Part shown: positions 8,424 to 15,927 of the stretch, one piece after another
Position numbering within the stretch: the stretch's first letter is position 1
Layout of the letters: every line of letters starts with the position of its first letter
From: an uncultured Desulfobacter sp.
GTDB lineage: Bacteria; Desulfobacterota; Desulfobacteria; Desulfobacterales; Desulfobacteraceae
Assembly (NCBI RefSeq): GCF_963665355.1
Contig: NZ_OY762229.1
Span: 1,426,001-1,490,000 of the forward strand
Direction: 5' to 3'
DNA: 64,000 bases
The notes under the pieces: generated by a model
The model's database searches: none
What the model saw: the letters and a program-made list of their open reading frames with translations, nothing else
What the model was told of the DNA's origin: nothing
Program-made: the position numbers and the translations under genes

Positions 8424-8678
8424 ATGAACAAAGAAGAACTTTGTGAAAAAATCAGGAAGATTTATCCAGGTATCGGTAGGTGCGGTATTGACCTAAATGT
8501 GAATTACGATGACAAGATCAATCAATGGTGCGTCAGCCTCATAAGGGACGGCAAGGAGCTGAAAACCTACCTGGAGACCGGAGATGCCGAGTTGTGTATC
8601 GACGATAAACAATGCCTGAGTCTGGGGATAGAGATCACGCAACTAAAAGACAGCATTGACCGGATGCCGGAATATTGA
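8424..8678 (+). CDS. Conserved-looking hypothetical protein, 84 residues
   Basis: ATG follows AAGGAGTT at a good distance. The product is acidic with four cysteines (at about 7, 20, 37 and 58) but no CxxC pairing that would mark a zinc or iron site. There is no signal peptide or membrane segment, so it is probably cytosolic. I do not recognise the family. It stands alone between a SHOCT protein and desulfoferrodoxin, and co-occurrence with oxygen defence is the only hint. Confidence 0.6.
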   Translation: MNKEELCEKIRKIYPGIGRCGIDLNVNYDDKINQWCVSLIRDGKELKTYLETGDAELCIDDKQCLSLGIEITQLKDSIDRMPEY

Positions 8679-8855
8679 GATGACGTTGCTTTTTATAAAA
8701 CACGGATGCAGATGTACATGACCTGCCCTTGTCTTTGGTTTTGACCCCGCCAGAGCCGTCATCCTCTACTGCTCCTGGTGGTAGCTACTTTGGATAGAGT
8801 TTACAGAGGAAGAATGATCATGAAGGAAAAAAAACACATCAAAAGGAGAAGAAAC

Positions 8856-9230
8856 ATGGCAAAAAGAATGGAAGTTTATAAGTGCGACGTTTGCGGAAAT
8901 ATCGTTGAGATGCTGCATGGCGGTGACGGTGAACTGGTCTGCTGCGGCCAGCCGATGAAATTACAAACTGAAAATACAGTGGATGCCGCTAAGGAAAAAC
9001 ATGTGCCGGTCATTGAGAAGGTTTCCGGCGGAGTCACGGTCAAAGTTGGAAGTGTCGCACATCCCATGGAAGAGAAACACTCAATTGAATGGATCGAGAT
9101 TATTGCCGACGGTAAGACATATAGACAGTTTTTAAATCCGGGAGATAAGCCGGAAGCTACTTTTCAGATTAAGGCTGAAAAGATTCGGGCAAGAGAGTAC
9201 TGCAATCTTCATGGCCTTTGGAGCGTATAA
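8856..9230 (+). CDS. dfx: Desulfoferrodoxin (superoxide reductase, two-iron type)
   Basis: Reduces superoxide to hydrogen peroxide in the cytoplasm without making oxygen, using electrons from rubredoxin. 124 residues. The desulforedoxin domain holds a Cys4 iron site, CDVCG then CCGQPM. The catalytic domain has the four His and one Cys of centre II: KHVPV, AHPM, KHSIEW and YCNLHG. Glu in EEKH, near the open coordination site, is also present. I chose the ATG at 8856 after AAAAGGAGAAG; in-frame starts further up lengthen the family N-terminus. It is complete and typical of sulfate reducers. Confidence 0.95.
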   Translation: MAKRMEVYKCDVCGNIVEMLHGGDGELVCCGQPMKLQTENTVDAAKEKHVPVIEKVSGGVTVKVGSVAHPMEEKHSIEWIEIIADGKTYRQFLNPGDKPEATFQIKAEKIRAREYCNLHGLWSV

Positions 9231-9469
9231 CAGACTCACTACAGATGTGAATCAACGAGATCACGGTAGGGAGGCGCCCTACGGGGCGGCCTCCATCTCC
9301 GGAGGGAACGCGGCACGCAAATGCCGAGTGATAACGAGCTTGATGCCGCACGCTGCCAGAGAAAGCATGTTGCTGACACCGAAACCAGACCGTTCGGAAA
9401 AGGATAACCCTGTCAACCCCAAAAACAGCAGTTATAGTCTGATCGGAAAACCCCTCTCTGGTCAGTATC
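9231..9469. other. GC-rich structured non-coding stretch
   Basis: No protein fits. A strong hairpin is formed by GGAGGCGCCC, TAC and GGGGCGGCCTCC near 9270-9296. A second short pairing, GCGGCA...TGCCGC, lies around 9311-9353. Base composition is higher in GC than its neighbours. It could be the remains of a structured RNA such as an intron end. No family can be named from reading alone. Confidence 0.35.
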
Positions 9470-9622
9470 ATGACGAGAGAGGCAAGCCCCTTCGAAGGTG
9501 CCGCCGTGGGTGAGGTCATCGAGTTGCGAGCCAGTAAATTCAAACCGGTCGACACTGTCACGTCTCTTTCCGGATGGCGTGAATATGTTATCGCGTCGCC
9601 AAAAGAGTTGAATCTGGTCAGC
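9470..9622 (+). pseudogene. NADPH-dependent alkenal/curcumin-type reductase fragment
   Basis: About 50 residues match the zinc-free medium-chain dehydrogenase/reductase family between its first and cofactor domains: PFEGAAVGEVIELRASKF, then VTSLSGWREYVIASPKEL. There is no glycine-rich NADPH motif and no C-terminal half, and the sequence runs into the upstream region of sufC. The ATG at 9470 is formal only. Confidence 0.7.
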
Positions 9623-9730
9623 TATATTTTAGCCATTAATCCTTTTATTGCGGCTGATATTTTAAGTCAGACCCCTGCACTTGAAAGGCAGGCAGAATTA
9701 AATTTACAGGGAAAAAGGAGGAAACAGATT

Positions 9731-10495
9731 ATGCTGGAACTACAGAATCTTTCATTTGAAATGCCTGAAACAGAGAATGGGTCGGATACCATTGCGGTCC
9801 GGTCAATTATAAACGATATCAGTTTTACATTTGAATCAGGCAAGATTTATGCGGTTACCGGTCCCAATGGTTCGGGAAAGTCCACTTTGGCCAAGCTGAT
9901 CATGGGGATTCATGCACCCAGCCGGGGCATGATCCGGTTCATGGATGAAGATATCACCGGCATGGCCATTGATGAGCGCTCCAGGGCCGGTATCGCCTAT
10001 GGTTTTCAGAATCCAGCCCGGTTCAAAGGCACCACCTTCCGGGATCTGCTGGCTATTGCATCGGGACAGGACGATGAAGATACACTGGCCAGAATTATCT
10101 CCCGGGTGGGGATATGTTCCATGGATTTTCTTGACAAACCCGTGGATGCAAAACTTTCGGGCGGAGAGATCAAAAAGATTGAGATGGCCACCATTATTGC
10201 AAGAAGTCCAAAACTGGCGATCTATGATGAGCCGGATACGGGTATTGATCTGTGGACTATCCAGCCCATGGTGGATCTCATCCGCCGGGAGAACCGGGAA
10301 AACAACGCCACCACCATTGTGGTCAGCCATAACAGGGCATTTCTTGAGGCAGCCGATACGCTTGTGCTGATTAAAGGCGGGAAAATCGCCTATACAGGCG
10401 ATATGGACGGTGCCGAATTGATGCTGGATGATCAGGGTGTCTGTACATTAAATGATTTATGCCGGGAGGAAAACAATGCTGAATGCTATCGATAA
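9731..10495 (+). CDS. sufC: Fe-S assembly ATPase SufC, copy 1
   Basis: Soluble ABC ATPase that drives the SufB-type scaffold during iron-sulfur cluster assembly. 254 residues starting at an ATG after AAAGGAGGAAACAG. Walker A GPNGSGKST, signature LSGGEIKKIEMA, Walker B LAIYDEPDTGID (D in place of the usual TS after E, as in SufC-like proteins of anaerobes) and the H-loop VVSHNRAF are all present. The gene overlaps the next one by 20 bp, so translation is probably coupled. A second pair of the same genes is at 54.3-56.0 kb, on the other strand. Confidence 0.92.
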   Translation: MLELQNLSFEMPETENGSDTIAVRSIINDISFTFESGKIYAVTGPNGSGKSTLAKLIMGIHAPSRGMIRFMDEDITGMAIDERSRAGIAYGFQNPARFKGTTFRDLLAIASGQDDEDTLARIISRVGICSMDFLDKPVDAKLSGGEIKKIEMATIIARSPKLAIYDEPDTGIDLWTIQPMVDLIRRENRENNATTIVVSHNRAFLEAADTLVLIKGGKIAYTGDMDGAELMLDDQGVCTLNDLCREENNAECYR

Positions 10496-11396
10496 ACAGA
10501 TTTTAAAGGAAGTGGCTGGATTTGAAGATATTCCGAAAGGGGCTTATAACATACGCAAAAACGGGAAACTGCTCGGCAGGAAAGTCTCTGCGAATATCGA
10601 CATCCGCACCCATGAAGAAAAAAGCGGGATTGTTGTAGAGATAGCACCAGGTACAAAAAACGAGTCGCTTCACATTCCGGTGATCCTTTCCCAGGCCGGA
10701 CTCCATGATACCGTATACAACACGTTTATCATTGGAGAAGACGCTGATGTTACCATTATTGCCGGCTGCGGCATTCATTGCGGCAGCAGTGAGCCGGAAG
10801 GTCATTCCGGTATCCACGAATTTGTGATCAAAAAAAATGCCCGGATGGTGTATGTGGAAAAACATACCGCACTAGGCAGCGGGACAGGGAAACGCACCCT
10901 CAACCCGACAACAAAGGTTTTTCTGGAGGAGAATGCAAAAGCTGAAATGGAGCTGACCCAGCTTCAAGGTGTCGATCAAGCCAAACGAAAAAACGAGGCT
11001 GTTGTGGGGCCGGGTGCATCATTGATGATCACCGAGCGGGTAATGACCGATAACAACCAGACAGCGGTTTCACAAAATGATGTGGTGCTTTCCGGCGTTG
11101 ACAGCAGGGCCAATATTGTCTCCCGCTCTGTGATCAAGGGAACTTCTTCCCAGGATTTTGAGGTCAACTTAACGGCAGAGGCCCGCTGTTACGGCCATAT
11201 TGAATGTGATGCCATCATTATGGATAATGGAAAGAGCCAGACCATTCCGGCCCTGAAAGCCCTGCATCCCGATGCCGAACTGACCCATGAGGCGTCCATC
11301 GGTAAAATTGCAAACGACCAGTTGATGAAATTAATGAGCCTGGGTCTGGATTATGACCAGGCCGTCAACACAATTATACAGGGGTTTTTAAGGTGA
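10476..11396 (+). CDS. sufB: SufB/SufD-family Fe-S scaffold protein, copy 1
   Basis: Scaffold partner of SufC. 306 residues, shorter than enterobacterial SufB (about 495) but like the minimal two-gene SufBC systems of anaerobes and archaea. The beta-helix core is recognisable from TKVFLEENAKAEMELTQLQG, SRSVIKGTSSQDFEVNL and GHIECDAIIMDNG, followed by PDAELTHEASIGKI, the conserved C-terminal active region. The Cys in AGCGIHCGSS and HIECDA are candidate ligands. The ATG at 10476 has GGGAGGAAA before it. Homodimer scaffolding is the expected mode. Confidence 0.88.
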   Translation: MLNAIDKQILKEVAGFEDIPKGAYNIRKNGKLLGRKVSANIDIRTHEEKSGIVVEIAPGTKNESLHIPVILSQAGLHDTVYNTFIIGEDADVTIIAGCGIHCGSSEPEGHSGIHEFVIKKNARMVYVEKHTALGSGTGKRTLNPTTKVFLEENAKAEMELTQLQGVDQAKRKNEAVVGPGASLMITERVMTDNNQTAVSQNDVVLSGVDSRANIVSRSVIKGTSSQDFEVNLTAEARCYGHIECDAIIMDNGKSQTIPALKALHPDAELTHEASIGKIANDQLMKLMSLGLDYDQAVNTIIQGFLR

Positions 11397-11445
11397 AAAA
11401 AAGGCTGTGCGCTTTTCTTTGCAAAGTAGTCTTCCCAAATTATAA

Positions 11446-12552
11446 TATAGTTTTTCAGATAATTAATTTTCCGTTTAACTATCCGAATTTTTTATGCAAC
11501 TTTAATCTCATGATAAAACCCAAAAAGATTACATATCGCCTTTTGTTGATTTGAATGCCGTAATAAAGCCTTCTCAACCTTTTGTTTGAGTGAATCAAAA
11601 GTCGGAAAGTAATGCAGGTGGATTTCAGCCGTTTTAATGTTTTTCCACAATTTTTCGATTGGGTTGTAATCAGGTGAGTAGCTTGGCAGTTGATAAACCG
11701 TCACCCAGTGTTTAAATTGGTCAAAAAACAATTTCATTGCTTTCGATGTGTGATATCGGGCGCCATCCTGAATAAGAATGATTTTTTTTCTGGTTTTGAG
11801 GAATACGCCCCAAAGAAAATCCTTGTACGATTCGGAGTTGAATCGACCTTCCAGGGTTTTGTAAAAGAACTTACCCGTAAAATAATCGATAAGCCCGAAT
11901 ACTTTATACCCTTTTCTACATCCCGACGTCTGTACAGTCGGCTGTTGTCCCTTCGGTGCCCATGTGTATGTCAGACTTCCCCACTGAGGAAAAGAAACTT
12001 CATCACCGAAGAGGAGGTATGCATTTTCCTTCTCTGCCTGATTTAGGATTTCCGACCAGGTTTTACTCAGCCAGTCTTCTCGTTTGCGTTGGTTGTCCGG
12101 ATCTTTTCCGCCGACAGAAAAACAGGCTTTTTGATATGAAAAGCCCAAGTTTTTGAGCAATTGGCTCTTTTGGGTCTTTGTCAACCTACTAAGTCGACTC
12201 GATTGTTTATGAACGGTACGGAGAGCTTTCAATCCACCGGTCAGGTATTTTGTAAGCCATTGACGAATGGTGGCAGGGCTTACTCGAAGAATGGAGGCGA
12301 TTTCTCCGACACCCTTACCTTCGGCTATGGCCAAAATGGATCGAATTCGATTGGAGACTGTATATTGTCCCAAATTACGGGCTACTGAAAGAGCTTTTTC
12401 AAGCGCTTTTTTCTGGAACCTTGTCAGTATAAACCGAAAATCAAACATTGCTTACCTCATTTCAAATTTGTTAATATCAAACAGTTTGTTTTATAAAATT
12501 AATAAGATAGCATTTATATAAGAAATTCAATTTATTTTTCTGGAAATCTATA
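11446..12552. mobile_element. IS630-family insertion sequence
   Basis: About 1.1 kb with one transposase on the minus strand. The ends pair as TATAGTTTTTCAGATAATTAA and the complement of TATAGATTTCCAGAAAAATAA, imperfect inverted repeats with TA at the border, as IS630 elements target TA. It sits between the end of the first suf pair and an old yellow enzyme gene and interrupts no recognisable gene. Confidence 0.75.
11492..12448 (-). CDS. IS630-family transposase
   Basis: 318 residues, intact. The N-terminal winged-helix region (about 20-110) binds the ends: VGEIASILRVSPATIRQWL. The C-terminal DDE domain shows the three acidic segments, LLFGDEVSFPQWGSL, IILIQDGARYHTSKAM and LPSYSPDYNPIEKLWKNIK (D, D, E). 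The length and motif spacing are those of the single-frame IS630 group, not of mariner-like two-frame relatives. Confidence 0.92.
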   Translation of the reverse strand: MFDFRFILTRFQKKALEKALSVARNLGQYTVSNRIRSILAIAEGKGVGEIASILRVSPATIRQWLTKYLTGGLKALRTVHKQSSRLSRLTKTQKSQLLKNLGFSYQKACFSVGGKDPDNQRKREDWLSKTWSEILNQAEKENAYLLFGDEVSFPQWGSLTYTWAPKGQQPTVQTSGCRKGYKVFGLIDYFTGKFFYKTLEGRFNSESYKDFLWGVFLKTRKKIILIQDGARYHTSKAMKLFFDQFKHWVTVYQLPSYSPDYNPIEKLWKNIKTAEIHLHYFPTFDSLKQKVEKALLRHSNQQKAICNLFGFYHEIKVA

Positions 12553-12643
12553 GTTTAGAGCGTGGCTTCTGTTTTCCTGTGACTGTCCGAATTTCAAAGT
12601 CAGCTTTAAATAAAAATCGAATAACAAAACAAGGGAAAAACCC

Positions 12644-13741
12644 ATGAAAAACGAACAAATACTTTTGACAACGTATGACATGAAAGATTTTACACTTGAA
12701 AATCGTGTCGTCATGGCTCCCATGACTCGCAGCAGAGCTGAAAATCCGGGAAATATTGCAACTGATCTTATGGCCGAGTACTATGCCCAGAGAGCGTCGG
12801 CAGGTCTCATTATTTCCGAAGGTTCCCAGATATCAAAACGGGCAGTTGGCTATATCAACACCCCTGGTATTTATTCAGATGAACAGGTGGAAGGATGGAA
12901 AAAAGTGACGACTGCTGTCCATGCAAAAGCAGGAAGAATATTTCTTCAGCTGTGGCATGTGGGGCGTATGTCCCATCCTGATTTTCACAATGGTGAACTG
13001 CCACTATCAGCTTCTGCATTAAACCCGAATTCCAAGAGTTATACGCCGGAAGGTTTCAAGGATACGGTTACCCCAAAAGAGATGACAATTGAGGAAATAA
13101 AAGAAACGATTGCTGATTACGGAAAAGCGGCTAAAAATGCCAGGGCTGCAAATTTTGATGGTATTGAGATACATGCGTCCAACGGCTATCTGCTTCATCA
13201 GTTTTTCAGTAGAACTTCAAATATAAGGACTGATAAATATGGCGGTTCAAAAGAAAACAGAGCTAAAATTTTATTTGAAGTTATAGAAGAAGTGAAAAAA
13301 CATATACCTGAAAACCGTATTGGGGTTAGACTAAACCCGTCGCTTCATGGCATATTTGGAATGACTTTAGATGAAGAGACTATCCCGACATTTGATTATA
13401 TAGTGAATCAACTAAATAATTATGAACTTGCTTACCTGCATCTTTCAGAGCCATTTACAGATGTGACAGCCGTACCCGGGGCAGAACCTCATATAGCGAA
13501 ACATTACCGCCCCATGTACAAAGGTACGCTCATGATAAATACAGCTTTTGATAGAGAAAAAGGGAACCAGGTTCTAAATGATAAACTGGCTGATCTGGTC
13601 GCCTACGGGAAGCCTTATATTTCTAATCCGGATCTGGTTGAGAGATTTGCAGCCAAAGCAGAAATAGCAGAATGGGATGAAAGTACATTCTATACCTCCG
13701 GGGCGAAAGGCTATACAGATTATCCAGCGTTTAAATCCTAA
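12644..13741 (+). CDS. Alkene reductase, old yellow enzyme family
   Basis: FMN-dependent NAD(P)H oxidoreductase that reduces activated C=C bonds, nitro compounds or xenobiotics. 365 residues. Motifs: VVMAPMTRSRA (FMN-binding strand), LWHVGRMSHP, DFDGIEIHASNGYLLHQF with the substrate-binding HASN, and RTDKYGGSKENRAKIL followed by GVRLNPS. The length is typical of NemA/OYE single-domain proteins, without the FeS/flavodoxin extension of the NADH oxidase subgroup. AAGGGAAAAACCC precedes the ATG. Physiological substrate unknown. Neighbours suggest detoxification or redox stress. Confidence 0.92.
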   Translation: MKNEQILLTTYDMKDFTLENRVVMAPMTRSRAENPGNIATDLMAEYYAQRASAGLIISEGSQISKRAVGYINTPGIYSDEQVEGWKKVTTAVHAKAGRIFLQLWHVGRMSHPDFHNGELPLSASALNPNSKSYTPEGFKDTVTPKEMTIEEIKETIADYGKAAKNARAANFDGIEIHASNGYLLHQFFSRTSNIRTDKYGGSKENRAKILFEVIEEVKKHIPENRIGVRLNPSLHGIFGMTLDEETIPTFDYIVNQLNNYELAYLHLSEPFTDVTAVPGAEPHIAKHYRPMYKGTLMINTAFDREKGNQVLNDKLADLVAYGKPYISNPDLVERFAAKAEIAEWDESTFYTSGAKGYTDYPAFKS

Positions 13742-13778
13742 AAAAAATCCATAATTTTTTTTGAAAAGGAAACAGATC

Positions 13779-15404
13779 ATGACATTAAAAGAACAAATTA
13801 AAAATATTTTTCCCCTGGCGGCCGAGATACCAGGGGAACTGTTAAGCAACATTCCCTTTATTCAAAAAGAGTATCTCATGAACGGGGAAATTCATGTCTG
13901 GGAGGGTCCGAGACAGGAAGTGCTTTCTCCTGTAAGGGTAACGGACGACACAGGGCAAAAGCCATTATATATTGGCGAGTACCCGCTGCTGACAGAGGTA
14001 CAAGCACTTCAGGCCCTTGACTCAGCAGTTGCGGCCTATGATCACGGCCAGGGCGTCTGGCCCACCATGTCTGTGGCGGAGCGCATTGGTCACATGGAAC
14101 GGTTCATATTCCGGATGATGGAAGAAAAGGACCGGGTGGTGCGGTTCCTCATGTGGGAGATTGGCAAATCCCTTGGGAATTCAAAAAAAGAATTCGACCG
14201 GACCATTCAATACATGAACGATACCCTTGGGACATTGAAAGATCTGGATCGCATTTCTTCCCGCTTCACCATTGAGGAAAAAATCATCGGTCAGATCCGG
14301 CGTGCTCCCATGGGGGTGGTGCTGTGCATGGGACCCTTTAATTATCCGCTCAATGAGACCTTCACGACACTGATACCGGCCCTTATCATGGGCAACACCT
14401 TGGTCCTAAAGCCGCCTAAGCATGGCGCACTTCTTTTTGCACCGCTCCTGGCAGCCTTTTGTGAGGTTTTCCCCAAAGGGGTGATCAACATTATTTACGG
14501 TGAGGGCAGAAAATTGATCCCCCCGCTTATGGCGTCGGGCAAGATCAATGTCTTGGCACTCATCGGTACGAGCAGGGCGGCCAATTTATTGAAACAACAG
14601 CATCCCCATCCCAACCGGCTGCGCTGTGTTCTGGGACTGGAGGCCAAGAATCCGGCCATTGTGCTCAAAGATGCCGATCTTGATCTGGCCGTGGAAGAAT
14701 GTGTCCAGGGCTGTCTTTCCTTTAATGGACAGCGGTGTACGGCACTTAAAATTATTTTTGTGGAAGGGTCCATTGCCGATGCGTTTCTGGATCGTTTTGT
14801 TGCTGCCGTAAACGCTGTATCGTTTGGAATGCCATGGCAGGAAGGGGTTTTTGTAACCCCGGTGGCAGAAAAGGGCAAAACAGATTACCTGCTGGAACTG
14901 GTGTCTGATGCGGTTGGGCTGGGAGCAAAGGTTGTCAATCCATCCGGGGCAACCGTTTGCGGCAGTTTCTTTTTTCCGGCCATCCTGTATCCAGTGCATC
15001 CCAAAATGAAGGTCTATCATGAAGAACAGTTCGGACCTGTTATTCCGGTCCTGGCCTTTGATCAGATCAAAGAACCCATTGAATATATCATCAATTCCTG
15101 TTACGGCCAGCAGGTCAGCATTTTCGGAAGCGACCCGGACCGGATCGCTGCCCTGATTGATCCCCTTGTCAACCAGGTCTGCCGGGTCAATATCAACAGT
15201 CAGTGTCAAAGGGGACCGGACACCTTTCCCTTTACCGGACGAAAAGATTCAGCCGAAGGAACCCTTTCCGTATCCGATGCCTTGCGTGTATTTTCTATTC
15301 GAACCCTGGTTGCGGCCAAACAGACGGATTTGAATAAAAAGATCATCACCAGCATCGTCCGGGAGCATAAAAGCAAATTTCTGGCAACGGATTTTATTTT
15401 ATAA
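13779..15404 (+). CDS. gapN: NADP-dependent non-phosphorylating glyceraldehyde-3-phosphate dehydrogenase-like
   Basis: Aldehyde dehydrogenase superfamily; the best fit is GapN, which oxidises glyceraldehyde 3-phosphate straight to 3-phosphoglycerate, making NADPH. 541 residues. Cofactor region MGPFNYPLNETFTTLIPAL and LVLKPPKHG; general-base Glu in LGLEAKNP; catalytic Cys in FNGQRCTALK. The long N-terminal extension (about 70 residues) is seen in plant-type GapN relatives. The ATG at 13779 follows AAAAGGAAACAG. A phosphoglycerate mutase remnant just downstream, which would use the product, supports a glycolytic role. Confidence 0.85.
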   Translation: MTLKEQIKNIFPLAAEIPGELLSNIPFIQKEYLMNGEIHVWEGPRQEVLSPVRVTDDTGQKPLYIGEYPLLTEVQALQALDSAVAAYDHGQGVWPTMSVAERIGHMERFIFRMMEEKDRVVRFLMWEIGKSLGNSKKEFDRTIQYMNDTLGTLKDLDRISSRFTIEEKIIGQIRRAPMGVVLCMGPFNYPLNETFTTLIPALIMGNTLVLKPPKHGALLFAPLLAAFCEVFPKGVINIIYGEGRKLIPPLMASGKINVLALIGTSRAANLLKQQHPHPNRLRCVLGLEAKNPAIVLKDADLDLAVEECVQGCLSFNGQRCTALKIIFVEGSIADAFLDRFVAAVNAVSFGMPWQEGVFVTPVAEKGKTDYLLELVSDAVGLGAKVVNPSGATVCGSFFFPAILYPVHPKMKVYHEEQFGPVIPVLAFDQIKEPIEYIINSCYGQQVSIFGSDPDRIAALIDPLVNQVCRVNINSQCQRGPDTFPFTGRKDSAEGTLSVSDALRVFSIRTLVAAKQTDLNKKIITSIVREHKSKFLATDFIL

Positions 15405-15420
15405 AATGTCTGAAAAATAC

Positions 15421-15613
15421 AGTTGACAGGGTAGTCGAGTGCTGGAACGAAATAATATCCAAAGAGATCCGATCAGGCAAATGACTTCTCATCGTTGCAC
15501 ATGGCAACAGCCTTCGGGCACTTGTCAAGTATTTGGAGCAAATCACGGACAAAAAAATTATTGAACTCAATATTCCTACAGGTATTCCTTACCCGAACCC
15601 GATACCGCGTTGA
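15421..15613 (+). pseudogene. Phosphoglycerate mutase (GpmA-type) C-terminal remnant
   Basis: Reading across two frames gives pieces of the histidine-phosphatase fold. The clear part is [20 protein letters not shown], holding the second catalytic His in AHGNS, then ELNIPTGIP, a family hallmark. The 5' two thirds are missing and a frame change occurs near 15480. It lies directly after gapN, so the pair was probably one glycolytic unit before decay. Confidence 0.8.
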
Positions 15614-15632
15614 AATGTAGATGTTCGAAACA

Positions 15633-15664
15633 GGTCATATATGGTCATATGACCCAATATGACC
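15633..15664. promoter_or_regulatory. 32-bp dyad operator (UAS) copy 3
   Basis: Perfect arms GGTCATAT and ATATGACC with 16 bases between; the spacer itself carries GGTCATATGACC, a further palindrome. It is the best-conserved copy and lies 101 bp before the GG of the sigma-54 element at 15763. Confidence 0.75.
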
Positions 15665-15762
15665 TGTTTTTATAATGGTTCTCTTCTCCGGCCATGATTC
15701 ATTGATGTAATTATTCTCTAATAATTTAAGATACTAATACGAAAAATTAAAATTTGTTACGT

Positions 15763-15779
15763 TTGGCCCGAAACTTGAG
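15763..15779 (+). promoter_or_regulatory. sigma-54 promoter for the tetrahaem cytochrome
   Basis: TTGGCCCGAAACTTGA with GG-N10-GA spacing. The leader from here to the ATG at 15928 is about 140 bases and holds no convincing gene. Confidence 0.6.
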
Positions 15780-15927
15780 AATGTAACAATGAATAGATTT
15801 CCCCAAAAAGCGAAAAGAGATTTTATAACATAAGATCAAGATCATAGAAATAAAGACGGCAGGGGCCAAAGGTGTATCATGAAGACTTGTTTTATGCCAT
15901 TAAACAACAAAGAAAGGAAAGTTTGTT

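Larger units (their letters stand above)
15619..15779 (+). repeat. Duplicated promoter region (matches 4159-4328)
   Basis: Second copy of the enhancer-plus-promoter segment found before the aconitase remnant. The linker is a few bases shorter but otherwise nearly the same, down to GTTACGTTTGGCCCGAAACT. This copy drives an intact gene, the tetrahaem cytochrome. Confidence 0.8.
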
